NCBI GenBank assembly: GCA_037043015.1
Contig: CM073330.1
Location: 14,402,512 to 14,466,511, forward strand
Reading direction: 5' to 3'
Origin: Bryum argenteum
Lineage: Eukaryota; Streptophyta; Bryopsida; Bryales; Bryaceae
Length of the DNA: 64,000 nucleotides
In this document: piece by piece, positions 47,569 to 58,953 of the stretch
Position numbering within the stretch: the stretch's first letter is position 1
Layout of the letters: the number at the start of each line of letters is the position of its first letter
Program-made: the position numbers and the translations under genes
Notes under the pieces: model-generated
Databases searched by the model: none
What the model saw: the letters and a program-made list of their open reading frames with translations, nothing else
Told to the model about the DNA's origin: nothing

Positions 47569-48975
47569 CACGGTTGCTTACTCAAAAACCCACAAGGAAA
47601 CACCCCTAGTGCAGAAATGTATCCCACTTATGTTCAGAAATTGCTCCGACATGCGTGGAATTAGTAAATTTAAAGATATGTGTCTCCTTTATCCACTTTT
47701 AAATCTCAAATTAGTTTGTTGGCACGAATTTAAATTCAAACGGAATGAAAATTGTAACTCAATCCAAGATGTTATGAAAACATGACACAAATTTTAAGTT
47801 TTATAAGAGTTTTCACCATTGCATAGCTATTATCGAAGCCAAGAAAATTTTCTCATGATTTTTTGGTGCTAGGAACAAAAAGCAATCACTTGCCTAGTTG
47901 GAGACTCTTGAAAGAAATGAAGTTGTTGATAGCAAACTCACTCCAAAGTCAAAGTGATAGAGATTATTTACTCCATAAAATAGATTATGCAATCTCAAGA
48001 CTTTACATCTAACCCACATAACTTACAATAAATCTAGTAAAAGAAACAAAGAAGCAACTACAACTTTTTGTCTAAAAAAAAAAAAAAAAAACATGAGTAC
48101 AATCCAAGTGCAAAAATATTTAAAGTCCTCACACAAAAGGAATTGTCACACGACAATAAATACAAGGCACACGAAGGGAACCCCCACACACACATACCTA
48201 CAGACACACTAAAAGCGGCGCCCACAGTAATAAGAATCACACACGAACAGGCTCCCACACACACACACCTAGAGCGGCAGTCATGAGCCACGCATGCGCC
48301 AGCCAGCCAGCCAGCCAGCCAGCCAGCTATCCCAACAACAGCAACCGAATTCCTCACTCACACACCCACACACTCGATTTCAATCACAAGGAAACCACAG
48401 GCATTCCATTCCATTCCCTTCCAACAATCCATGCAAGCATCGATCCAGCCAGCCAACAACATCGCTCGAATCCATCCTCCTTCTTCGCGAGCCTCCCTTC
48501 CCCGCGCGAGCTTTCTGACATTCTGTGTCAGAATCCCACATTTCCCGCACCCAGTGCCCCAGCCCATGATTAATACCCCTCCGCGCACCTCAATCCGGTC
48601 AAGATTCTGTTGCTCATCATGCCCCCGCTCCTCCGACTCCCCGAGTAGTAGTAGTACTCACTCACTAGGATTGCTGTATCGGGTGCGATTGTTATGAGAA
48701 CCGGAGTGGTGTGGAGTGTGTGGGGTCCTCGCGAGTTTTGACTTGCGGTGTCAGAGCGTGTCCGCACGCGTGAGAGTTACGAGGGGCCAGTGGATCTTTT
48801 TGCGGGTGTTGGTGGTTGGTCCTTTTTAGTTTCTCTCAGCTTAGTCGTGCCTCTCGTCGTCTGTTGTCATTAGCAATTGGTCTGTGTGTGTGTGTTTGTG
48901 GGTTAGTGTGTGTGCGTGCTCTCTTTCGGTGTCAGCCCCGGTGTTGGGCGATGGTTGTGTAGGAGAAGGGAAAGG
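47569..48975 (+). promoter_or_regulatory. Upstream region and probable leader of the BZR1-like gene
   Basis: AT-rich to about 48060, then an A18 run, CA-rich microsatellite sequence (48180-48270), (CAGC)n at 48299-48327 and GC-richer sequence to the start codon. C/A- and simple-repeat-rich leaders are common for plant regulators. No TATA box is assigned. Several upstream ATGs exist, so the true leader or its splicing is uncertain. Confidence 0.4.
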
Positions 48976-50087
48976 ATGACGTCCGGGACGCGTTTGCCTA
49001 CTTGGAAAGAGAGGGAGAATAACAAGCGACGGGAGCGTCGTCGGCGTGCTATTGCGGCCAAGATCTTTGCTGGGTTGCGGTTGTATGGGAACTACAAGCT
49101 GCCGAAGCACTGTGATAACAATGAGGTGTTGAAAGCGCTGTGTGCCGAAGCGGGCTGGACGGTTGATGAAGATGGGTCGACCTATCGGAAGGTAGGTGGT
49201 GTTTGTTGGTGGTGCAAGATTAGGGTGGGGGTGTTGGTGATGGGTGTTGATCGGCATTGTGTTTTGTTTTTGTATTGTAGGGGTCGAAGCCGCCTGTGGT
49301 GCAGAGTGAGCAGCACATGTGTACCTCCCCGTCGGAGGTGAGTCCGGCGAGTTCGTATCCGGGGAACGATGGCGCGTCGCTGATACCGTGGTTGAAGGGG
49401 TTGGGGTCGGGGACGGCGAGCACGACGAGCAGCGCGGGCGGGGGGTTGCCGCCGCTGCACGGGTCGTCGAGCAGCGCGCCCGTGACGCCGCCGCTGAGCT
49501 CTCCGACGGGGCGTGGCCCGCCCGTGAAGCCGGACTGGGACGGGCTGCAGCAGCAGCAGCAGGGGGAGGCGTGTCCGCCGTGGAACCACCATCCGTTTCT
49601 GGCTGCGGCCGCGGCCGCCGCGCACTTGCGCCCGGGGTATTGCGATACGCCGGACGGCGCGCGCACGCCCGTGGCGCTCGAGCCGAGCACGGCGCCCGTG
49701 TCGCCCACGGCGCTCGAGTTCGCGTGCAGTGCCAACTCCAGCAAATGGGCGAATGGCGTCCGCGTCCGCGCCGGCGCCACGCTGGGTCCGTTCCCAACCT
49801 GCGGTGACCAAATGGAGGCCACATTCTCGCATCCCTGGCGCCAGCCCATGCAGAAGAGTATTAGTATGCCAGTGTCGCCCGTGTCGTCCCGCATGAAGGG
49901 CTCATTTGGGGAGCGTCTCGGGCGCTGCCCTTCTGAACTGGAGCTCGCGGGCGGGCTGGGATCGTTGTGGGAGCGTGACGAGCTCGTGGTCGGAGCCAAA
50001 CGGAAACTGTCCGCCGATGATCTCGAATTGACACTTGGGAGCTCCTCGCTGCGAGCGTCCCCTGAGCGCCATCACTCCCGTGCTTGA
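48976..50087 (+). CDS. BZR1: BES1/BZR1-family transcription factor, 2 exons
   Basis: Plant-specific DNA-binding regulator. In seed plants it mediates brassinosteroid output by binding E-box and BRRE sites, under GSK3 (BIN2) phosphorylation. Exons 48976-49191 and 49281-50087 encode 340 aa. The N-terminal atypical bHLH domain is nearly complete and conserved (residues 9-72: [55 protein letters not shown]), followed by GSKP. The middle is Ser/Thr/Pro-rich with many S/T-xxx-S/T GSK3-type sites and [19 protein letters not shown], like the phosphorylation and 14-3-3 region. The C-terminal ADDLELTLG (LELTL at 320-324) is an EAR repression motif. The intron position after YRK matches the family. Exon 2 is much more GC-rich than the flanks. 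The ATG at 48976 was chosen because the domain starts immediately after it. Confidence 0.95.
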
Positions 50088-51240
50088 TCCAGCCCCTTTT
50101 CTCTCTTTTGTGTCATAAATTTTTTAGGCAGTCCCGTTCTCCCTCCACCGAATGTGAAGACCATCATCCTCGCCACTCCATTTCAAGCTGTTTTAGGTGC
50201 GCCCTTCACCTCCCCCTCTCTTATGATCACTTCCTCAATGACCTCCATCGATTCTATAATCATTGACTTCAAAACCGTAGAAATCGATCAGAGCCATTCT
50301 TTCTATTATACCATGCTATGATCATTCACCTCTACACAGTAGAAATCGATCAGAGCCATTCTCAGTGGCAGTCAATCATGCTCGCTATCATCTAGATTCA
50401 GATTCTTATTTACGTTTAAATCGAGTCTCTCGTGATTCTTTTCAAGCCTGTGTGCAACAAATTCAGAGTATTATGTTCAGTATTCAATCGAGGTTTTTTC
50501 TATAGCAGCATCCAATATTTTGGTGCAGGTGGGCTGTTTCGTAAGAGAGCTGATTGAGTGGGTTGTTGGCTTGTGTGGGCAGGTTGAGCTTTGGGTTTTG
50601 TGGATGCGCGCTTTTCAAAAGTTGGCGAGGCACAGATTTTCTATTGCAGCCTCTTAGTATTGGGGGTGAGGAAGACGACCAGTAGAGGTCGCTCCTCCTT
50701 TCATTTGTGCTTTGTACCGAAACGCTGTTTATACTGATTCCATGTCATATAAGAGTTGGATGAATGAGGTCAATCATTTCTGTGCATTGCAAATGGTATG
50801 TTGATCAGAACCTAAATTTAAGAGCTTCTCGTTGACTTGTCCTCAAATTTCCAATGCTTGCTCAGAATAAATTCTCATGGCATTTTTAGTCAACCAGTTT
50901 CTTCTCTTGTATCCAGTGCAGATTGCATCGATGCACCTTTTTTCTGATGAATTGGTAGAGACACCTGCGTGTCATAAGTGCACATGAGCACCAGAGTGTC
51001 AGGCAGCTCCGAAGCCAAACACTGATAGAACATTACAGTTCTGAGGACTCCTGCATTTCGAGAGGTGAGCTTTGCAGGTACACCGCAAGTGCATGGAAGT
51101 AGGACAACCGCTTTGCATTACGCAGCATACTTTGACTGTTCAGGACCTGCAAAACCACCACACTCAAAAAGCATTTCTGTTGGAGTTTTTCTAGGTGTCT
51201 TTCTGCTTCTTTAAGTACATACGCTAGCATTTTGTTCTTC
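50088..51240 (+). other. 3' flank of the BZR1-like gene
   Basis: Probably includes the 3' UTR. The 24-bp phrase beginning GTAGAAATCGATCAGAGCC occurs twice (50277 and 50338). An acceptor-like GGTGCAG at 50522-50528 hints at a 3' UTR intron. No other gene is visible. Confidence 0.4.
50270..50362 (+). repeat. Short direct duplication, unit about 61 bp
   Basis: GTAGAAATCGATCAGAGCCA is present at 50277 and 50338, with related ATCATTSACYTC phrases upstream of each. Confidence 0.8.
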
Positions 51241-51281
51241 GTAGAGTCAATATGTTCTCCGTAGAGTCAATATGTTCTCCG
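51241..51281 (+). repeat. Direct repeat, 20-bp unit, 2 copies
   Basis: CGTAGAGTCAATATGTTCTC occurs twice in tandem. Confidence 0.9.
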
Positions 51282-52807
51282 ATGCTAATTTTCGCCTCAT
51301 GTCGAAGAAACACACTTATGAATGAACGATACCTCACTTAACGAAGAGGAACTCATCATTTGCCATTCACACGATGAGTCAAGAATTTGTGAACAACGTT
51401 AATCTAAACCTTCTCCTTAAGCTGTTACACTCTCTTTGAACCCGTCTGTACTTTACTACATGTCATGCTACAAGTCTTTCACCATATTTTAGCATTTTTG
51501 GGCTATTTGGAGACAGCTTATCATACTAGTTTGCATATTCTTCAACTTCATACAATTATTTTCATGTGTTACATTCTGCATTTACAACATAGCATTCTTA
51601 GTTGCTTTATTATGTTTGTGGTTTGGACAAGAACACTGATGTGTACATGCATCATCAAGATCAAATCTCTCCAAAAACGAAGATGATTGGAGTGAGAATT
51701 TTTGCCAAGATCATACACTCACATGAAACTTCATTGTTCTGGATAGGCACATGCAAAGCACACGCAGGAAGGAAGGGCCATACACATGCAATTCTTATGC
51801 AAAATCATGGAGAACAAAACCAAGACTTACATACGAGAGCCGCGGATATTGCAGCACACGAATGCACAGTCATCATACATACAATATCTGCTTGCGCAAA
51901 AACCTGACATCCAGGTCAGCATGCTCGCGATATGGATCATGAGTGTCACATATTCCTTGACGGAAAAAAAAAACACCCACCCTCATAATCCCCATGCCAT
52001 CTCTGAATCAGATTGAGATTCACAAGAACACTGAGCATTTGGAAGGTGGAGTTGCTTTTTAAAGGATTTGGGTGATTATAAGTGTAGTAAAATCTACCTA
52101 AGAAAGAGATTTTATAACAAGAAAGTTATTGCTAAAAAATAATCAAATTTGAAATGATTCGGAATGGTGTATATTCATGTGTTTGTGGGGCTAACTTAGG
52201 GCCGCTTTACACGAGGGGCCAAGTCATTGATGGAGACCGAATATATCTCTTGTGATTGGTCCACTTTCTGAAATTGGTGCGAAGGGCTTTACGTGTGTTG
52301 AGAAGGAGAAGAAAGAAAGAACAGAGAAAATGAGCAGGAGGCAATTGGAATGAGCAAAGAGCTCCATTCTACCATGTATATTTTGTATGAATACAACGAG
52401 TTAACGACAAGTAAAGGGAAGTAATAGATATGCTATCAAGATAAGGACAAGAAAAGTAGATATTAATACGTTCTAGGTAAGGTTTTAGAGAGTGAATGGA
52501 TAATATCTCAACACTTCTCCTTGCACGATGATCTTCCTCGTTCAAAATAGTTCATGATGCTTTGAAGTAAAAAGAGTAAAGTCATCGTTCACTTTATAGT
52601 AACTTAGTGACGGTCCAGAGATGTAAGAGCTCAGATGCTTGATGTTGTCCTCCATCATGAATCTTGAGAATACTCCTTCTAGGAACACCTAATGGAACGC
52701 TATAAAGTTCTCCTTCCAATCACTTGTCTAGTACTTCCTCCTCCTCCTCCTCGCAAGAGCAGTAGGGGTCCTCTCCAATCTTGCTCTAGCCAATTATAGG
52801 TGGTTAA
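51282..52807. other. Spacer without a gene
   Basis: Frames at 51602-52016 on the plus strand overlap each other without family resemblance. 52200-52800 is likely old retroelement sequence given the RT fragment that follows, but it is too decayed to read. Confidence 0.35.
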
Positions 52808-52893
52808 ATCAGATTTGTGTCCACCATGTTGAAACTCTTGAGTAACTTCTTGACATAAGACTCTTGTTCAAGTAGTTTGCTTTGACTCATCTG
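52808..52893 (-). pseudogene. Ty1/copia reverse transcriptase fragment
   Basis: Minus-strand translation gives a short stretch with QSKLLEQESYVKKLLKSFNM, the block that follows the YVDD-proximal region in Ty1/copia polymerases (QxxGIxLxQxxYxxxLLxxFxM). The frame is lost on both sides. It is a small remnant on the minus strand. No LTRs are recognised. Confidence 0.65.
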
Positions 52894-54367
52894 CATAATG
52901 ATTACTATGTAGTCCAAGATAAGAGAAAGTGCCCCAACACTTTTATTTCAAATTGTATGGTTAGTAGGTTTTCTACAATGTAGGAAATGAAGACTATGTA
53001 ACGTAGAACATAATACATAACTATCATATAATGCTTAATAAGCTTCCTTAAAATGCACGCCACGCATCACACGTACATAGGTCGTAACCAGTCAATAAGA
53101 GAATCATTTTTCACATCACAGTTGTTACAAGGTGCGACAACCGGTGATGCCCAAGGTTGGCTTTGGAGCTGGCGACCAGGACAGAGGCATGGGCACCCCT
53201 CTTAAAGATAGGCGTGGAAAACATTCATGTCTGTATTTACAAGTCTCTTCCTCATTTTTGCAAGTGGGGCTAGCTTGCATCATGCAACGCTTAGGCTTGG
53301 TGTTCTTAACCTTCACAAGAATTATAAGTTGGCTACGAGGAGGTGCCACCATCGCCAAAAAGAATATGGGACAGATGGCAATGACATTTGTCATGTTCCA
53401 TGATGTCTCTGACGGCGATGGTCATAGTAAAGAGTCTTGGACGCCATTCAATACAATTTTGTCACAAGAAAAAATTCATGACACCAATTTATACAAATTT
53501 GTCACAAGTAACGAAATACTTCTGTGCATTGTAGAAATACCATAAACAAACAACGTAAATCTAGTGACATGTTGAGTCTAATGAGCCGTACGGTGGGAAG
53601 AGTTATCAAAGTGCACATGATTACAATCCATTGAGGAAATTTTTATGATAGGTCACTAGACTCAAGTACTAAGGAGGTAGATAATTATAGTTCTTAGGAT
53701 TGATTTTCAATGAACTTACTACGAACATTCTAAAGTGCGCCATCTTTGTAACACCTACAAGTCCAACTTCAAATTTCCATGATTAAATCCAAAAGGGTTC
53801 AGAAATGATAAATTGACCTGACGCGATCCTGTAACTACTTTGCCAATAAACACAAATTGCTCGCATGACTAACTTCAATACAAATTTGTCATCATAATAT
53901 CTAGGCCATTAGTAAGTAGGTAATTGTAAAGGCACAATCATCAATTTTATGGTCAATGTTAAATTTTGAATGGTTGCCATGATTTAAAGTAGTAAATTCT
54001 TGGAGGAAATGATATGTATAAGATGTTTATAGTACTGTGGATTCTTTACAATTTACACAACTTCATATAGATTCATAGTTTTTTCATGTTTATTTTGAAA
54101 CCTCAAACACAAACAAGGCAAGATTTTAACTTAGACGGCTTATGGTCAAATTTGAACATTGTCACCAAATAAGTAGTAGCTCAAACTCCTACTTTTCTCA
54201 ATTATAGTACGGCAAGATGGGATTAAGGTTCATCCACAATTCCCTCATCTACTCTCATCATTTTTATGATGATGAAGTCAACAAAACATACTAAAGCTTT
54301 TTTTATAGAGCTCACTCATCTACCATATTTTTATAGGTGCTCAATTCATTGGAGTTTTCATGTTTAT
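52894..54367. other. AT-rich spacer
   Basis: 53125-53545 is open on both strands (plus-strand frame of 137 codons) without a recognised motif, and may be part of the decayed copia element. The rest holds no feature. Confidence 0.35.
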
Positions 54368-54422
54368 TACTCCCTCTGTCCCATTCTAATTGTCCGGTAG
54401 GTTCTCTCAACTCTACCTCTTG
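54368..54422. repeat. Stowaway-like MITE, left half only
   Basis: Begins TACTCCCTCTGTCCCATTCT and continues through TGTCCGGTAGGTTCTCTCAA, matching the left arm of the element at 43553. The right arm is missing. Confidence 0.8.
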
Positions 54423-54978
54423 GCTTATTCAGTACCTCTGCTTGTTACAAAGTTCACCAATAATTTTGTGAACCTTCAATATTACTTAAGTTTAAAAGCA
54501 TTGTAGGTTACTATACAATACAACTTATTCTTAGAGGAGGCTTAGTTTTTGGGAATAATCAAAAAATCTTTGTGGTTGCTTAAAGTCACCCTCTCAAGAA
54601 AAGTCAAACCGCCCATTTTCCTTTAAGTGCTTATATCTCCCAACTTTTGTGCTAAAAGAGTGTCTTTTGGTGATATTCTCATATTAGTAAATTAGAAGAT
54701 CCAATGATCACACTTTTTCTAATTCTCTCCTATCAAATCGACAAACTCTTTCATTGTATCAAATATTTGACGGAAAAGTTCAAGCTTCCTACTCTCTTGG
54801 GCTAAAGGGTTTCTCATCCTCTATCGTTTGGCGGTTGAATAGGCACACACAAGGGTGGCGCATTAGACTTTAAGGCAAGGTCTAATAAGTATAGAAAAAT
54901 TGCACTCAACATATTTTTGTTGATACAAACCGTCCATGTTCTTACTTCACACCCTATATTCTAAACAAATCTTGTAAG
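54423..54978. other. AT-rich spacer
   Basis: No feature recognised. Confidence 0.4.
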
Positions 54979-55224
54979 TAAAAGCCTTGCATATTTAACC
55001 CCTTAAGATCCAAGAAAGCTCAAATGGCCTTTTGCAATTTTGCCCGACTTTGATGAAAGGTCCAAAATTCTGGTTTTTGGGCTGTAAAATGGCGTGGATT
55101 TAGAACTACATACTAGGTGTATGTGGTAAAATTTGCAAAGCTTCTGGACTCTAGACCCCTATGGGTTGGCAAAATTTGCAAAGCTTTCTTGGATCTTAAG
55201 GGGGTTAAATATGCAAGGCTTTTA
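54979..55224. mobile_element. TTAA-centred foldback element with 42-bp inverted arms
   Basis: Arms 54979-55020 and 55182-55224 are inverted with very few mismatches. Inside the arms lie TTAA (54995-54998), CCCCTTAAGATCCAAGAAAG, and on the other side CTTTCTTGGATCTTAAGGGG plus TTAA (55205-55208). The inverted homology continues about 16 bp beyond TTAA (AAAGCCTTGCATA). The terminus is the R2-type TIR. Confidence 0.85.
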
Positions 55225-55865
55225 AACCTAGATGGGGTAGGTAAAATCTTTTTCATTTCCAAACTTAGTTTGTGTTTTTTTGGTTTTTGAAATTTGTTCT
55301 AACCAGGTTCTACTCAAATTTCCAAGTGACCTAGTCTTAAATATTAATGAATTGCAAAAGGGCAACCTTCAAACTTCACAAGAACGAAATTTGAAGATTC
55401 TTTTCTCTTCCAAATTTGTCAAAATTTGAGATTTAGGAATTTTTCAATAATTAAAAAATCTTAAACTAGAAGGTTCCATTCATTTCGAATGGAAATGTCA
55501 TCAAATTTTGAAATACTTGAAGCTTTGTTGTTTTCGATTTCCATAAAAAGGTTTAAACTTTTAAAAAAGACCAATCATTATAATTTTGGCAACTTGTAAA
55601 GTCCACAGGCCAAAGCACCACTCTCAACAGCATCTTCAGTTTGATTGGCCTTTTCCCTGTACATACAACTCTCCAGCTGTGCCTGCAGTAGTCGGCAACC
55701 CCCCCACTCCACATTCCCAAATATGGGGATTCTCATTTTGGAGTTTTCTAAGGTCTTTTAAATAGAAATTCAAAAACTTAACCCTTTACTAGTCTCAAAA
55801 AACTAAAATTAAAAGAAAAAAGAATACAAAATTCAATATTTACAAATAGGTGTGTCAATTACCCT
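55225..55865. other. Spacer with R4-related sequence
   Basis: 55310-55600 contains phrases resembling 57880-58020 of the R4 element in reverse orientation. No gene is visible. Confidence 0.4.
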
Positions 55866-55940
55866 CCTGAAGAAGAACACCAGACCCTATGGGTTGGCAA
55901 GAATATAGTGTCTGTTTGACCTACCCTCCTCCAATGACCA
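55866..55940 (-). repeat. R6 dispersed segment, copy 4
   Basis: GAAGAACACCAGACCC, GGGTTGGCAAGAATATAGTG and TTTGACCTACCCT match the reverse complement of 6121-6200. Confidence 0.65.
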
Positions 55941-56707
55941 GTTGGTTGGCATGATATTAGCTAATATTTCATTTGAGAGTTATTACTTTGGCTTTAATTT
56001 GGCCACCCCCTCGGAACACATCCCCTTGGATTAGCTTATATGGAGACATTTTCATATGCATATCTCCTTAGAATGCATAAAAAGTCTCGGAAGAAGCATT
56101 TTAAGTAGCACCAACGCATAATGCATATGAACTCCAAAATTATGCATTACATGAGGAAGGAATCTTTACAAAATCTTGGAGAAGGAATGGAGTTTGGTTT
56201 GCTCTAAGTTGTGAAGAAAACGTAGGTTATACTTCTTTTGTTGTAGCTATTGTTGAATTTGCTTGTCTTGTGGGTTGTTTTGAGGTCCAAAACAAGTTCT
56301 TTCGATTGTTGTGGTCTAATCGATGGTTGGTCCTCCTTGTACCAATTTCTCAGTGTTCAAATGTTGTTTTTGCCTACTTGAATGCTGCAGCTTGGCGCGA
56401 GCAAGATGCCTCTATATTAGCAACGAGCAAAAGCACCGTAACTCAATATCTTTGAAGCGAGAACAACCCTTGGAACTCATAGAAAACTTCACTCCCAAAT
56501 CTATGCCTCAAGAGGATTACTACCGTAATTAAAACTTTTACGTATGGGCATCTCAAAGCAAACACCTAATTTCAATCGAAACTTAACTCTAATTTACATC
56601 AAACCCTAAAATTGCAGCTTTAGAGTGACCTCCATATCTGAAATCCACAGACTTAAGAACTTTTTTTTGGAGAAATCCAATCGTAGGATCTTGTTTACAA
56701 CAGTCTA
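55941..56707. other. Spacer
   Basis: Frames at 56270-56532 on the plus strand are short and unrecognised. No other feature. Confidence 0.35.
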
Positions 56708-56930
56708 AAGGCTTGTTCGCATCTAGCCTTAGAGAAGGTCTTAGGAGGGGGTCTTAACTCTATTAAAAAGTGTGTGTTCCCACCTACATTCATTAGTAAT
56801 TACCAATCCTACATAGATGTCCACATGGCACACTTTAAAGAGTAGGGTATTAGTAAACATTTAGGAGGACAAAAGAGATTTAAGCAATAGTAGGCAATAC
56901 TTAAGGGAGCACAAATATTGGAAAGATTCT
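56708..56930 (+). repeat. R5 dispersed repeat, copy 2
   Basis: Collinear with 30028-30235 through TAGTAATTACCAATCCTACA, GATGTCCACATGGCA and AATACTTAAGG. Confidence 0.6.
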
Positions 56931-57124
56931 CAAATTTTCCTCACTTAAGAGTGGTTTTATGTATTGTCCCACTTGAGGAGCCATTACGTAATCCCCTCAC
57001 TATTGATTACACCTTTACGAACCTCATTGATGACACCTTTCCTCAAAAGAAGGCATTCCTCCCTAAATTGTGGGGGTGTTAAATTTTATCCGTGCTCTTT
57101 GCAAAGGCCAAGTGCTAATAGACC

Positions 57125-57392
57125 TTAACCCCTAAAGATCCAAGAAAGCCAAAATGGCTTTTTGGGGTTTCCGCAGGAAAAAAAGTCAGCCAACTTTGAC
57201 CATTATAATCTCAAAATCGGAAAAAAATTAACGGTTCAAATTTGACATATGAGTATAGGGTCAAGTTCACTTCAAGATCCTACGGTTGGATCTTCTAATT
57301 AATGCTTAGATTGAGTTTTTTTGGGCCTGAAGTAAAAGAGGGTCCTTTGTGATAATTTAGACAATTTTGTATCAAGGATCTTTAGGGGTTAA
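57125..57392 (+). mobile_element. R2 TTAA-bounded TIR element, 260 bp, best copy
   Basis: TTAA (57125-57128), left TIR CCCCTAAAGATCCAAG, right TIR CAAGGATCTTTAGGGG, then TTAA (57389-57392). The interior includes GCCAACTTTGACCATTATAA and GATCCTACGGTTGGATCTTC. The right TTAA is also the left TTAA of the next element. Confidence 0.88.
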
Positions 57393-58319
57393 CCCCAAAA
57401 CTACCATGGTGTTTTGTGAGCTCCAAACTCGAAAATTGCAATTCCATACCACCTTGTAAACTTTGAAGTGTGAGAATATTTTTTACACTTTTTTGAAACT
57501 TTCAACCGTATGATCTTGAAGAGAACTATTATTAGAGGTAGTGGCTGAAATTTCAACCGTTGGATCGTAGCCATTTGTAAGATCGTAACATTCAAAGTTG
57601 ATGCAATTTTATTTTCAGCAAACACAGTCAACTTTGTGCAAAGGAAAACGTGATGCTTATTACCCTAAACATCTAGCTCATATTTTTTTCCATGTATATA
57701 ACCAAGTTGGGCATGCCCATGCAAAATTTTAGACACTCATTTTGCTTTTTGAACCTTCATGCAATTTAAATACTAGAAGAAGGTAGAAATCAAAGATTTG
57801 GTAAAACATGCACCACATTTTTTGTATATGGTTTAGGGGGAAAATCAACGGTGAGTATATACCTTCTTGAGTTTTTGAATTTCAAGAAAAAAGAAATTCA
57901 AAAAATTCCAAAATCTCAAATTTTGGCAAATTTTGAAAGAAAAATTTGAAATATCAAAGAAAACTTTTAATCTAGCTCTTGTAATTTTTGAAGGGTGCCC
58001 TTGTAGGATTGGTAAAAGTTTCAACTTGGGTCACTTGGAAACCTAAGTACAAATCCATCAAGAAAAGATTTTTTTTTCAAAAAAAAAAAGAAGGTAATAA
58101 TAAAAAGTTTTTTCTGCCCGCCCCAAGGCTGAAAACTAAAATTTGCGTTTAAGAACTCCATAGGTGGAGTTTGACTTTGCAAATTTTCCCACATACACCT
58201 TGTAGTGTATGGAACATCTAGTAAAAATCTTAGGCAAAAATATTACTTTTAACATCTTAACTTAGGCTGCCCGAAATCGCAAATCTCCTAATCGGAGGCC
58301 TTGGTAGTTTAGGGGTTAA
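57389..58319 (+). mobile_element. R4 TTAA-bounded TIR element, 923 bp
   Basis: TTAA (57389-57392), left TIR CCCCAAAACTACCA, right TIR TGGTAGTTTAGGGG, then TTAA (58316-58319). The interior has no gene. A diverged copy lies at about 3660-4480. It shares its left TTAA with the R2 copy to its left. Confidence 0.85.
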
Positions 58320-58843
58320 CTAACATACCCCCAAATTTGTTGTCGTATTTCACCATGTAGATGTTGAGATATATCGAGTCAAAGTACTCTTAATATTTGT
58401 GAAAACAACATGTCAAAACGGCCACTTTGGAGCATCATGGGGTTAAAATTTGTATACAAAAACTTGGAATCTTCTTAGTGGGTGAATGAAAAGGCTATTT
58501 TGTTTTGGAGCAGGATACCTTATTTTGAGTGCCTGGAAGCCATTTGGCCTAGATGGTCCCCCCCCCCCCCCTGCCTCTGCATGTGCCTACCACGCCGTCA
58601 GGCAAATAAATCCTTTACTATGCATGCACACGCCTGACCTAAGTGGGGGAATAATAATCTAAATATCATGTGAGAAATTTTAATACAAGTTGCAGCAAGA
58701 GTCAAGGAATGTGTCATTAAAGACTTTTCACCAAAGTTACCAATGTAGTAATGGATTTTTAACTTCAAAAAATTGCACATTATTATGGTACAATGGCTAC
58801 CTAGGGTATCCCTTCTTGTAAACGGTTCTCACGCCTTTGTAAA
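58320..58843. other. Spacer with a long C-run
   Basis: A C-homopolymer lies at 58559-58571. Nothing else is supported. Confidence 0.4.
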
Positions 58844-58953
58844 CGGGAAGCAAAGGGAGCTTAGAAGGGCCTCACTGCTTGCGGAGACATTTTTTCGTCG
58901 GGAAGCAAAGGGAGCTTAGAAGGGCCTCACTGCTTGCGGAGACATTTTTTCGT
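58844..58953 (+). repeat. Perfect tandem duplication, 55-bp unit
   Basis: Two identical copies beginning CGGGAAGCAAAGGGAGCTTA and ending in TTTTTTCGT. The identity suggests a recent event. Confidence 0.95.

Noticed and set aside
48841..49999. Several long minus-strand frames, up to 327 codons
   Set aside because: They mirror the GC-rich BZR1 exon 2 and leader, consist of Ala/Arg/Pro runs and have no conserved domain.
53132..53545. 137-aa plus-strand frame
   Set aside because: No recognisable domain, AT-rich surroundings, adjacent to a copia remnant. Not supported as a gene.
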